A stretch of 64,000 nucleotides of DNA from Avena insularis (taxonomy: Eukaryota; Streptophyta; Magnoliopsida; Poales; Poaceae): positions 524,536,293-524,600,292 of the forward strand of contig CM042690.1 in NCBI GenBank assembly GCA_023614405.1, written 5' to 3'. Of this stretch, positions 22,330 through 32,924 are shown one piece after another; position 1 is the stretch's first letter; every line of letters begins with the position of its first letter. The notes under the pieces were generated by a model. That model worked only from the letters and a program-made list of their open reading frames with translations, had not been told where the DNA came from and did no database searches. The translations under genes and the position numbers were made by a program.

Positions 22330-22968
22330 CATGAGATTTTCAACTTATAACTTGTCAAGCATATCCTTATATTTGATCAATTTAACCTTAATCACCTAAA
22401 GATGCCTATGATAGGGGCAATGAGAGCTGAAAGCTAATAAGTATCATAATTTTTGGAAGCTCTTTATGAAACTTGAAATCCCTGCTTCCCTCTGCGAAGG
22501 GCCTTTTTTTTACTTTTTTTAGTTGAGTCAGTAAACCTATTCCCTTCTATCTCAGCAAGTATTTTGAGTTGTTGTGTTTCATTCATTCATATGATGATCT
22601 ATTCAATCATATTTCTTATGTTCCTTGTTTTGTATATTGCTCTTATCTTAGTGTTTACTACTTTGAAAGCTATTATTGAAAACCAGTTATTTGTGAACTC
22701 CTGCAAATTATCAACTATTTTTCGACCAAGAGCTAAGTTTTCCATTACCAATTATGATTTACTTTATGTATCTTTATTGTGCTTCCTTTGCTTATTGCAA
22801 GTTAAGTTATATAATAATGAGTTATCTTCTATTATGATTTATGTATTGATGAATGTGATGCTTCTTGTCTGTATTTTTTTATCGACTCTTCACTCCATAA
22901 ACCCGAGATCATGTTTATTGAGCTCAGTTTTCGCTTGGGGACAAGCGAAGACTAAGCTTGGGGGAAGT
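22330..22968 (+). mobile_element. 3' internal tail of an Athila-like gypsy element (D1 side)
   Basis: Noncoding, AT-rich DNA ending in the double purine motif CTTGGGGACAAGCGAAG...CTTGGGGGAAGT, the usual end of Athila-type internal regions, directly before an LTR. A 135-codon open frame (22564-22971) rich in hydrophobic residues overlaps it and ends inside the purine tract/LTR; I judge it a chance frame. The left border is not sharply defined (about 22,330). Confidence 0.6.
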
Positions 22969-24480
22969 TGATACGTCCATTTTGCATCACTATTCTATAT
23001 CATAATTTGTTGTTATTCATTGATATATTTCATATTAAGAGATGATACTTATGTTATTTCATCTGTTTTTGCATGGTTGATGACTTTTGGAGCATGGACT
23101 GCTATAGTCCGGATTCTGATGGAAAAGATGTTGTTTGGAGGCAAAATTCACGAAGATCAGAAAATCCAGAAAAATACATAGAAAATTCTATTTTTCCAGA
23201 AGACGAAGATTGCTAGAAGGGGAAGTGGAGATAGGCCACAGGGGGCCCACACCACCCCCTGGCACGGGCCACCCCTGGCCGCGCCACCACGTGGTGTGGC
23301 CACCCTGGACCACTCCAGGCTCTCCCCTCTGGCGTATATTATCCTCCCGAAACCCTAAGACTCGGGGAGCGACCACAGAAAGATTCCGCCGCCTCTGCGG
23401 GGCGGAAAACACCAAGAGAGAAAGATCTCTCCAGCATACAGAATTCTGTCGGGGGAATTCCTTCCCGGAGAGGGGAGATCGTCGCCATCAACACCACCAT
23501 CAAGCTGGACTTCATCGGGATCATCATCATCATCACCACCATCATCTCCACCAGCACCATTATCACCACTTCATACCGCTGTAACAATTGGGTTGAATCT
23601 TGCATAGTTCTTAGGGGAAACTTTCCCGATGTTGATTACTCCTTGTAGTTGATGCTATTGAGTGAACTATTGAATTATCGTTTATGTTCAGATTGTTACA
23701 CATCATTATTTCATCTCTGATCATGATCCATATGATGTCTTGTGAGTAGTTCGGTTTGTTCTTGAGGACATGGGAGAAGTCATGTTGTTAGTAGTGGAAT
23801 TGTGTTGAGAAAGATTCAATGGTTTGATATTTAAGTTGTGGAGTATTTATTCTAGTGGTGTCACGTGAACGTCGACTACATGACACTTCACCTATATGGA
23901 CCTAGGGGAATGCATTGTGTATTTGGCTACTAATCGTAGGGGTTGCCGGAGTGATAGAAACCTGAACCCCCATTAGGAAACCTTTGCACAAGGGACGTCA
24001 GGGTCTTAGAGTTTAAAGTTGTGGTTAGGTTTCTACCTTAATTACTTTCTTGTACTTGCGGATGCTTGCAAGGGGTATAATCACAAGTATGTATTAGTCC
24101 TAGGAAGGTCGGTACATTAGCACAGGTTCACCCACACAACACTTAGCAAACTAAAGAAGATTAATTAACTATATGAAGCGAAAGCACTTGACGATATTCC
24201 CATGTGTCCTCGAGAATGTTTGGTCACCTTAAGTAATACAACCGGCTTGTCCTTTGCTAAAGAAAGGATTAGGCCACTTGCTGCATTTATTCTTATTATA
24301 TTTTATTTACTCATACTTTATTTACCTGCATTATCAAAAACCCCTAAAAATCTGTTTGCTAAGTATTTACAGAGAATTCCTGCTCCAAGCCATTCGCCAA
24401 CACCTTCTTCTCCTCGTTGGGTTCGACACTCTTACTTATTGAAAATACTGCAATATGCCCCCTATACTTGTGGGTCATCA
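22969..24480 (+). repeat. LTR of Athila-like element D1
   Basis: 1512 bp, TGATACGTCCATTTTGCATC to ACTTGTGGGTCATCA. It has intact junctions on both sides: a purine tract on the left and a PBS on the right. It therefore looks like an LTR shared by two internal regions, as left by recombination between elements. It contains a CAT/CAC-rich microsatellite at about 23,517-23,575. It is about 85-88% similar by eye to the inverted LTR at 28782-30288. Confidence 0.88.
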
Positions 24481-24491
24481 AGACTATTTTC

Positions 24492-24507
24492 TGGCGCTGT
24501 TGCCGGG
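24492..24507 (+). promoter_or_regulatory. Primer binding site of D1 (tRNA-Asp type)
   Basis: TGGCGCTGTTGCCGGG, 11 bases after the LTR end. It is one mismatch from TGGCGCCGTTGCCGGG, the complement of the plant tRNA-Asp(GTC) 3' end, which Athila-type elements use. Confidence 0.8.
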
Positions 24508-24593
24508 TTGTGAAGCGCTATTGGAGAGTGGAAGTGGTAAAGGAAACTTCTACTGTGAGTATTGTTTACTGTTGTTAGTTGCTTTATTTCAAT

Positions 24594-25889
24594 ATGGATA
24601 ATTCGCTGAGTTTCTTATTTCGTAATGCTACTACCACTACTAAGGTAGTAGATGAAGCACCACCTTCTGAGAATGATACTTTTAAAATACCTACAAAAAT
24701 TATTGATCGTGTTATGGATAACTATTATGTTGGAGATGGAACTGTCCATCCCGGTGATCATTTTCTCTTTATACACGAATTATGCGGGTTATTCAAGTGT
24801 GCAGGTATTACAACAGATCAAGTCAAGAAGAAGTTATTCCCATTATCACTGAAAGGAAGAGCTGAAGAATGGTATAAGCTGCTGAAGAATGGTCAAGCTC
24901 TTGAATGGGAGGTAATAGTACCTATCTTTTATTCAAAGTTTTATCCTCCTAGTGTGATTCATAAAGATCGGAATCAAATATACAACTTTTGGCCTCTTTA
25001 TGGAGAGAGTACAGCTCAAGCTTGGGGGAGATTTAAGTTACTAATGCTCAAATGTCCCATTCATGAGCTCCCCAACAATATTATTATCAATAATTTTTAT
25101 GCAAGGCTTTCTCTTCATGATAAGGATTTATTGGATGCTTCTTGTGTTGGATCATTCACACGCATGGAAGAAGAAGCTAAATGGGATCTTCTAGACTTTA
25201 TTCAAGACAATGCTGAAGCATGGGAGAATGACAAAGGAAGAAAGTCAGGTATAAATTATGATTATGAATGCATTGAATCTTTTATGGGAACTGATGACTT
25301 TCAAAATATTAAAAATGCTTATGGTCTTGATTCTCAAGTTATTACAAATTGTTTTAAGGCGTTTGCTTCTTATATTGAAATTCTGAAAAAGGGATGGAAC
25401 AAGTATCATGCACCATATAAAGATATTGTTGATTGTGTTCATGTTAGGAGTACTGAATTTTGCACTATTGATCACATCCTACCTGAACCTTATATCGAGA
25501 AAATTCCCTTCCTGAATAAGGTAAAGGAGCATCCTATGATAACTAGTGTAATCAATAAAAGTGCAAAGAGAACTGTAAAACCTGATGAACAAATAAACAT
25601 AGAACATGTTGTAGCAATTGTGAAAGACCTTAAAAGTGTGGAAGATGGACACACAGTCTTCTGTGAGGATGCTTTTAATATTGTCTCACATCCTAATAGA
25701 ACTAAAAAGGCTAGTGTCCATGTGCTTTCTGTTAGAATTGGTGATCATTGCTATTATGGTTTATGTGATATTTGTGCAAGTTCAAGTGATATCCCTTATG
25801 AGCTTTACAAAGAAATTATGAACGAGGCAAATCCCAATTGGAGGGTAATTTCCCCTTGGGCATATTCTGGTATTGATGCTCATGGATAA
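24594..25889 (+). CDS. Athila-like Gag with start of protease, truncated (D1)
   Basis: An open frame of 431 codons from the ATG at 24594 (MDNSLSFLF; the same start is conserved in the inverted copy). The gag domain lies at about residues 75-175: LKGRAEEWYKLL, FYSKFYPPS, GESTAQAWGRFKLLMLKCP, NNFYARLSLHDKDLLDAS. Near the end, VRIGDHCYYGLCDICASSS matches the start of the aspartic protease; the catalytic Asp is kept, but the usual DIGAS reads DICAS. After about residue 405 the homology stops, at a junction near 25,820-25,830 with sequence that reads sensibly only on the other strand. The last residues are therefore probably not Gag-Pol. No RT or integrase follows. The frame could still be translated, giving a Gag without enzymes. 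Confidence 0.8.
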   Translation: MDNSLSFLFRNATTTTKVVDEAPPSENDTFKIPTKIIDRVMDNYYVGDGTVHPGDHFLFIHELCGLFKCAGITTDQVKKKLFPLSLKGRAEEWYKLLKNGQALEWEVIVPIFYSKFYPPSVIHKDRNQIYNFWPLYGESTAQAWGRFKLLMLKCPIHELPNNIIINNFYARLSLHDKDLLDASCVGSFTRMEEEAKWDLLDFIQDNAEAWENDKGRKSGINYDYECIESFMGTDDFQNIKNAYGLDSQVITNCFKAFASYIEILKKGWNKYHAPYKDIVDCVHVRSTEFCTIDHILPEPYIEKIPFLNKVKEHPMITSVINKSAKRTVKPDEQINIEHVVAIVKDLKSVEDGHTVFCEDAFNIVSHPNRTKKASVHVLSVRIGDHCYYGLCDICASSSDIPYELYKEIMNEANPNWRVISPWAYSGIDAHG

Positions 25890-26127
25890 GGGTATGGAAA
25901 GGATTCTTGGTGCGTGGAGGAAGTGACCAGGGATCTGAACCGTGATGAGGAGGCTTCCCTCCAATTGACGTAGTCCTGGCAGGGTTTGCCACCACTCCAA
26001 TGCTTGAAATGGTAGTGTCGGTGTGCTTTGCCTCCTCTTTATCTTCACTCTTGATCTCCTTCTCCTTCCCGGGGTCTTGGAGGTCTTCCTCCATAGGCTC
26101 CTTTCCTTTATCCTTGGCGGACACCAT
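25816..26127 (-). CDS. Unrecognised 103-codon frame MVSAKDKGKE...
   Basis: Starts ATGGTGTCCGCCAAGGAT at 26127 on the - strand and runs to 25816. It is lysine- and glutamate-rich at the N-terminus (KDKGKEPMEED, PGKEKEIKSEDKEE), then Pro-rich (PPHHGSDPWSLPPRTK) and ends KGKLPSNWD. I do not recognise a domain. The Lys/Glu-rich start resembles the beginning of some grass gypsy Gag proteins. It overlaps the end of the D1 gag on the opposite strand, which marks a junction of two inversely oriented pieces. It may be a Gag start of a third element cut at the junction. Confidence 0.3.
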   Translation of the reverse strand: MVSAKDKGKEPMEEDLQDPGKEKEIKSEDKEEAKHTDTTISSIGVVANPARTTSIGGKPPHHGSDPWSLPPRTKNPFHTLIHEHQYQNMPKGKLPSNWDLPRS

Positions 26128-27254
26128 TGTGCTTCTAAGCTTTCAAAGAGTATGTCCTGGCAGAAACAGGTCGAAACGAAAACACGACGAAAACACAATA
26201 TACGAACCTCTGGGGATCCGAGGGGATATATATTATGAAGTTTCACATCAAAAGGAAGGTACTGGGAGAAAACGAGTCAGAGGCGGAGTCCCGGGTGGTC
26301 TCACCACCTGGTGGCGCGGCCAGGGGTGGGCCCGCGCCATGGCGTGGTGTGAGCCACCCCGGCTCCGTTTCCATCCCTTTTTCTCTTCGTAACTTTCCTT
26401 ATTGACTGAAAACTGCAAAAATATAGTTGGATCGTATTTTCGCGGAACTTTTCTTACCAGAATTGTTACCTAGTTGGAAATGGACTCTGCAGGTCTCTGA
26501 ATTTGGTATTGAGTGGATCCTTCCGGAGTCATCTCTTGAATATCAATATCTTCATCTTCATACAATTATTACTTGAGTCATAAAGCCATTCTCTTCCTTA
26601 TTACACCATTATCTCCACTTCCTGGAAATTTCTTTCACACAAAACTTCACACGGTTCTTATTAGCAACATTAGTATAAGTGAAGTGATAAAACCTTTTGA
26701 GTCCAACTTCAACTGAAAACCATCAAAACAAAAGCTACTGTAGCAACTCCTTCTGAAAACCCAAAAAAGAATTCAAGAAGGAAATCGAATAAAGAAGCAA
26801 ATGCAAGATTGGCAAAATCTGTCAAAACAGACCAGCAGGTAAAGATCAATTTTTTCGAAAATCTTATGTTGCTCAAATCAAAAAGTGCAAAACTAACTAA
26901 AGTTAAATAACAACCTGGGTCAGAATCACAAAAAATTACAGCTCAATCCGACAGACAGAGGTCTCTCACGAATTTTTACGGTGAAGCACAAAAAATCTGT
27001 TTCGGGACAGCAACTTCCCCAAATATTACTTCTCTCTCATTAGAGGTTGATCTTGACAAAAAAACCAAACAAAACGGATAAGGAGTGGTTATTACCGAAG
27101 TAATAACTTCAAAAACTCAAAGAAACAAAAACAAACTGAAAGAAAAAACAAATTGGGTTGTCTCCCATAAAGCTCTTTCTTTATAGCCATTAAGATGGGC
27201 ATGATAATTTTGAAGAAGCTCTCATAGGGATATGAATTGAAGTGAAAAAGAGCA
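26128..27254 (-). other. Noncoding part of inverted element D2
   Basis: Read on the - strand, the sequence right after the gag-protease remnant contains ATGGGAGACAACCCAATT, a motif usual in the noncoding region downstream of pol in Athila-type wheat elements. A long T-rich leader-like stretch follows. About 26,270-26,370 is GC-rich with the inverted pair CCACCTGGTGG. RT and integrase are absent, so pol was deleted here. Confidence 0.5.
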
Positions 27255-28667
27255 TTAAGAAGCAAAAACACACTCACATTTAAGTCTAACCCACTTCCTA
27301 TGCAAGGGGATTTTGTAAACAAACAAGTTATTGAAACCAAAGGCAACTTGCATAAGAAGGCAAAAGAAGCGCAATATAAAAACTTTCAGCGTAAAACGAG
27401 GAAACTTGATATTATTGAGATACATAAGAACACTTTTCCCTCTCTCATAGTAACTTTCAGTATCATGCATAAACTTAACAATATAGCTATCACAAGGACC
27501 ATCATAACAATGATCACTTATTCTAACAGAAAACACGGGAATATTAGCTCTCATAACACTACTTTGTGAAACAATATTAGAGGTATCCTTACAAAGGATA
27601 GTGTGTCCCTCTTTTTCATGCTTAGTGACAAAGTCTTTCACATTTGATACTTTAGGTTCATTAACCATTTGTTTATCAGGTTCAATAGCTTTACTCATAC
27701 TTTCATTAACCATACTAACTATCATAGAATGTTCCTTTACCTTAAATGGGAAAGGCATTTTCTCAATGTAAGGCTCAGGTAAGACATGATTAGCAGTATA
27801 AACTTCAGTATTTCTTGAAGGAACACTCTTAGCAATATCTTTATAAGGCTCATGATACTTATTCCACTTCTTTTTAGGCACTTAAATATAGGAAGCAAAA
27901 GCCTTAAAATAAGAAGCAATAGGTTGAGAGTCTAGACCATAAGCATTTTTAATATTTTGAAAGTCATCAGTTCCAATAAAAGATTCAATGCATTCATAAT
28001 CATAATTTATACCTGACTTTCTACCTTTGTCATTCTCCCAAGCTTCAGCATTGTCTTCAATACGATCTAGAAGGTCCCATTTAGCTTCTTCTTCCATACG
28101 AGTGAATGATCCAGCACAAGAAGCATCCAATAAATCTTTGTCATGTAGAGGGAGCCTTGCATAAAAGTTGTTGATAATAATATTGTTGGGGAGCTCATGA
28201 ATGGGACATTTGAGCATTAGTAACTTCAACCTCCCCCAATCTTGAGCTGTACTCTCTCCATCAAGAGGCCAAAAGTTGTATATTTGATTCCGATCTTTAT
28301 GAATCTCACTAGGAGGATAAAACTTTGAATAAAAGAGAGGCACTATTTCCTCCCATTCCAGAGCTTGACCATTCTTCAGCAGCTTATACCATTCCTCAGC
28401 TCTTCCTTTCAGCGATAATAAGAATAACTTCTTCTTAACTTGATCTGTAGTAATACCTGCACAGTTGAAGAACCCGCATAATTCATGTATAAAGAGTAAA
28501 TGATCACCGGGATGGACAGTTCCATCCCCAACATAATAGTTATCCATAACACGGTCAATAATTCTTGTAGTTATTTTGAAAACATCTTTCTCAGCAGGTG
28601 GTGGCTTATCTACTACCTTAGCAGTGGTAGTAGCATTACCAAATAAGAAACTCAGCGAATTATCCAT
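27255..28667 (-). pseudogene. Athila-like Gag-protease remnant of D2, with internal stop and pol deletion
   Basis: Begins MDNSLSFLFGNATTT at 28667 and is nearly the same protein as the D1 Gag. A single TAA at 27882-27884 interrupts it after FASYI, where D1 has GAA (Glu); WNKYHEPYKDI then continues in the same frame. Protease homology reaches SVRISDHCYDGPCDS; the D-[IS]-G-A-S centre is lost. The reading then passes directly into YYERGKSVLMYLNNIKFP and KWVRLKCECVFAS, which I know only from the region downstream of pol in such elements. RT, RNase H and integrase have thus been removed by an internal deletion. The piece lies antiparallel to D1 gag, 1.4 kb from it. Confidence 0.82.
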
Positions 28668-28753
28668 AACTAAAATAAAGCAACTAGCAGAAGTAAACAA
28701 TACTCACAGTAGAAGTTTCCTTTACCAGTTCCACTCTCCAATAGTGCTTCACT

Positions 28754-28770
28754 CCCCGGCAACGGCACCA
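28754..28770 (-). promoter_or_regulatory. Primer binding site of D2 (tRNA-Asp type)
   Basis: On the - strand it reads TGGTGCCGTTGCCGGGG, 11 bases inside the LTR end; one mismatch from the tRNA-Asp complement. Confidence 0.8.
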
Positions 28771-28781
28771 GAAAATAGTCT

Positions 28782-30288
28782 TGATGACCCACAAGTATAG
28801 GGGGTGTATCGCAGTATTTTTGATAAGTAATAGTGTCGAACCCAACGAGGAGCAGAAGGTGCTGGCTAGTGGTATGGATCGGGAATTCTCTGCAAATACT
28901 TAGCAAACGGATTTTTAGGGGTTTTTGATATAGCAAGTAAACAAAGTACAAGTAAATAAAAGACAGTAGGAATAAATGCAGCAACTGGCCCAACCCTTTA
29001 TGCAGCAAAGGACAAGACGGTTGTATTACTTAAGATGACCAAACGTTCTCGAGGACACATGGGAAGACTGTCAAGTGCTTTCGCTTCATATAGTTGATTA
29101 ATCTTCTTTAGCTTGCGAAGTGTTGTGTGGGTGAACCTGTGCTAATGTACCACCCCATCCAAGACTAATACATACTTGTGATTATACCCCTTGCAAACAT
29201 CCGTAAGTACAAGAAAGTAATTAAGGTAGAAACCTAACCACAACTTTAAACTCTAAGACCCTTACGTCCCTTGTGCAATGGTTTCCTAGCGGGGGTTCAG
29301 GTTTCACATCACTCAAACCCTACGATTAGTAGCCAAATACACAATGCATTCCCCTAGGCCCATATAGGTGAAGTGTCATGTAGTCGACATTCACATGACA
29401 CCACTAGAAGAAGTACACCACAACTTAAATAACAATCTATTGAATCTTTCTCAACACAACTCCACTACTAACAACAAAACTTCTCCCATGTCCTCAAGAA
29501 CAAAACGAACTACTCACAAGACATCATATGGATCATGATCAGAGATGGAATAATGATGTATAACAATCTGAACATAAACAATAATTCAATGGTTCACTCA
29601 ATAGCATCAACTACAAAGAGTAATCAACACCGGGAAAGTTTCCCCTATGAACTATGCAAGATTCAAGTCAATTGTTACAGCAATATGGAGATGGTGATGA
29701 GGGTGCTCATGATGATGATGGTGGTGATGATGATGATGATCCCGATGAAGTCTAGCTTGATGATGGTGTTGATGGCGACGATCTCCCCTCTCCGGGAAGG
29801 AATTCCTGGCGAAATCATGCGCTAGAGAGATCTTTCTCTCTCGGTGTTTTTCGCCCCGCAGAGGCAGCGAAATCTTTCTGTGGTCGCTCCCCGAGTCTTA
29901 GGGTTTCGGGAGGATAATATACGCCAGAGGGGAGAGGCTGGAGTGGGCCAGGGTGGCCACACCACTCCCATGCGCGACCTAGGCCTGCCCGCGCCATGGG
30001 GTGGTGTGGGCCCCCTGTGGCCCACCTCCACTCCATCTTCTGGCATCTTGAGTCTTCTAGAAAAATAGGATTTTCCGTATATTTTCCCGGATTTTCTGAT
30101 CTTCGCGAATTTTTGCCTCCAAACAGCACCTTTTCCATCAGAATCCTGACTGCAGCGGTCCATGCTCCAAAAGTCATCAACCATGCAAAAATAGATGAAA
30201 TAACATAAGTATCACCTCTCAATACGAAATATATCAATGAATAATAGTGAATTAAGACATAGAATAGTGATGCAAAATGGACGTATCA
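28782..30288 (-). repeat. 5' LTR of inverted Athila-like element D2
   Basis: 1507 bp, reading TGATACGTCCATTTTGCATC (from 30288) to GTGGGTCATCA (28782) on the - strand. It is the inverse of the LTR at 22969-24480. An ATG/GAT microsatellite lies at about 29,690-29,745. No - strand 3' LTR of D2 is present in the window. Confidence 0.9.
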
Positions 30289-31693
30289 CTTACCTACTCG
30301 AGGACGAGCAGGAGTTAATCTTGGGGATGTTGATACATCGTAAACGTATCTATAATTTTTGATGTTCCATGCTTTTTTAGTATCTACTTTCTTATGTTTT
30401 GTTCACACTTTGAGGTCTTTTTATACATTTTATGGAACTAACCTATTAACAAGATGCCACAGTGCTAGTTGCCTATTTTCTGGTATTTTTAGTTTTAGAA
30501 AAGCTGGAAAAGAAATATTCTCGGAATTGGACCGGACAAAAGCCAAAGTCAATATTTTACCAGAAGACTCACGGAGCCAGAAGATGAGACGGAGAGGGAC
30601 CACAAGGTGGCCACACCACCTAGTGGCGCGGGCCATCCTAGGTCGCGCCAGGGGGTGGTGTGGGCCCCACGGGAACCCACTGACCTTGCCTCTTTGCCTA
30701 TGTATTCCCCCCGGGATGAACACCCTAAGGCGGAGATCAGAATTCCACAAAAAGTTCCACAGCGCCGCCACCGAAGAGGAGATTCGGGGGACAGAAGTCT
30801 CTGATCCGGCACCCTGCTGGGATGTGGAAGTGCCCCCGGAGCCATCTCCATCGACTCCACCGCCATCTCCATCGCCGTTGCTGACTCCCATGATGAGGAG
30901 GGAGTAGTTCTCTCTCGAGGCTAAGGGCTCTACCGGTAGCTATGTGTTCATCTCTCTCTCTATGCATGATCTTATTGAGATCATGAGCTTTGTAATCTAT
31001 AGATCTATTCTACTACTCAAGTGCTTTAATTAATCTCTGCTATCCCCACATGTGTGAAGTTGACAGTGTGCACACCGTGTGTCACTTAGGCTAAGTTTAT
31101 ATAAATACTTATCATGAGTATAATTTGAGTTGGATGTCTCTATGAGATTGTGGTGTTTGTTGGAACCATCTAGCGCTCAAGGTGACAGTGAGGGGTTATC
31201 TAGATGGGGAATACGGACTTTAAGGTGTGTTGTTATAGCCCTACATCGTCCAACCGGAGAGTAGTTCAGGGTAGCATAATGAAGAGAAGATATTTATATG
31301 AGAGTGTCCACTAGTGAAAGTATGATCCCTAGGCCTTGTTTCTAAGCATTGAAACACCGTTTACAATCAGTCATGTTACATGTCTGCTTGCTGTCACTCT
31401 TATTTCAGATTGCAATTACCACTTATAATCATCCATATTACTTGTATTTCACTATCTCTTCGCCGAACTAGTGCACCTATACACCTGACAAGTGTATTGG
31501 GTGTGTTGGGGACACAAGAAACTTCTTGTATCTTGATTGGAGGGTTGCTTGAGAGGGATACCTTTGACCACTTCCTCCCTGAGTTCGATAAACCTTGAGT
31601 GATCCACTTAAGGGAAACTTGCTATTGTTCTACAAACCTCTGCACTTGGAGGCCCAACACTATCTACAAGAATAGAAGCGTGCGTAGACATCA
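30289..31693 (+). mobile_element. Gypsy element E: purine tract and 3' LTR
   Basis: 42 bp of internal sequence (ACTCGAGGACGAGCAGGAGTT...CTTGGGGATGT) precede an LTR of 1363 bp (30331-31693), TGATACATCGTAAACG to GCGTAGACATCA. This is the usual end of a large group of wheat gypsy elements. The D2 LTR cuts E at 30288/30289. The rest of E's interior is not recognised in the window. The 5 bp on either side of the LTR differ (GATGT and AATAG), which fits a 3' LTR rather than a solo LTR. Confidence 0.8.
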
Positions 31694-32924
31694 AATAGAA
31701 ATGCCCCTAACTCAACTTGGGCATTGAGCAATTTATCAAGATCCAAATACAATATCTCAAGAGGCAAATACAATGAATGGGACAAATGCATATGGGATAT
31801 GAAGCAAATGAAAGGGGTTTTATATGACGCTCAAATGCAAGGTGGCATGGTGACATGAGCAAGATATAATGATGATGTAATTAATTATATGTAGGAAGTA
31901 GCATATATACTAGGCAAGTAGCATTACAATTGTTAGACAATTGGGATGCTACAGCTATACAAAGCTAGATAGCCAAAGAATCAAATAGAATCATCTTGAA
32001 TAAAATATTGATGCTAGAATCGAGGCTCCCTGCTAAGGAGTTGATCTCGAAGGGAGGCGGCAACGACACCATCGGAGGCGGACGGGAGTAGTTGGTGGTG
32101 TATTTTTGGTGGAGGGAAGCGTTGATCGCTTTGCAGTTTACTGTAAAAACAGACTCCAAAACTGGATATATGCGATCCATGAGGACTAATATGGGGGAAC
32201 TGCAATTTTTTATGGTTTTGACCACTTTTACGTGATCTATTATCTCTATTTTTTCGACCAAAAATGTAAAATCTATGGGTTTGACCACTTTTGCAGTATC
32301 TGCTAGAGATGCTCTTACAACAGGCGGACTACGGGGTTGTGGTGAAGGACAGTGATTGACTTGGATCTTAGCTGAGCCTCGAACCAAGGAGGTTTGAACG
32401 GGAACATACCCTATTATGCACTCAGACTTCAGATCATTTGTGGGAAAGTAGATCCCCTCTGGAGAGTGCATAAAATGTGACATGTTATCCCTATCCCGGG
32501 AAAGGATTGCGAACATAGAGGGAAAGGGATTCCTTGAAATCCTATACAACCCGTGAAGGCTGATGGACATAGTTATTGAAACACTAAAACTCACCTTTTC
32601 TAAAAAACTGTTTTTGAAAACTAAGCATATACCTAAGATTCTTATCCATGGCTATAGATAGAGCATCATACAACCACCAACGAACTTGTTGAGTATGCTC
32701 ATCTCAACCTGTACTTCTTAAACCCTTGCTTAGGTACCACAAAGATATAAGATATATCCAGTGTAGAAGACTACACCTAAGAAGAGGTTTATTATGAAGA
32801 ACTCGAACTTTTACGAGGAATTGAAGGCATAGACTATGGAATAGAATTTGGAACTAAGGAGGAAAGCGTAGAGTTAGAAGAGTAGTTTCGCAGGCATGGG
32901 ATAGCCGAGTTGAGTTATGAGGTT
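31694..32924. other. Unassigned DNA between elements E and C, MITE-like part
   Basis: No gene is supported. A 209-codon - strand frame (31965-32594) has no recognisable domain. 32205-32320 contains GACCACTTTT...ATCTGCTAGAGATGCTCTTA, similar to the ends of PIF/Harbinger-type small elements (GAGCATCTCTAGCAGAT on the other strand), but the partner end was not found. Confidence 0.4.

Noticed and set aside
22564..22971. 135-codon hydrophobic frame before the D1 LTR, a possible envelope-like protein
   Set aside because: It lies in the noncoding tail, runs through the purine tract into the LTR, and its hydrophobic look follows from T-rich DNA.
23135..23584. 149-codon frame with a poly-His run
   Set aside because: The His run comes from a CAT/CAC microsatellite in an LTR; the opposite strand also has frames there.
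31965..32594. 209-codon - strand frame
   Set aside because: No domain or composition bias typical of a protein; it crosses MITE-like noncoding sequence.
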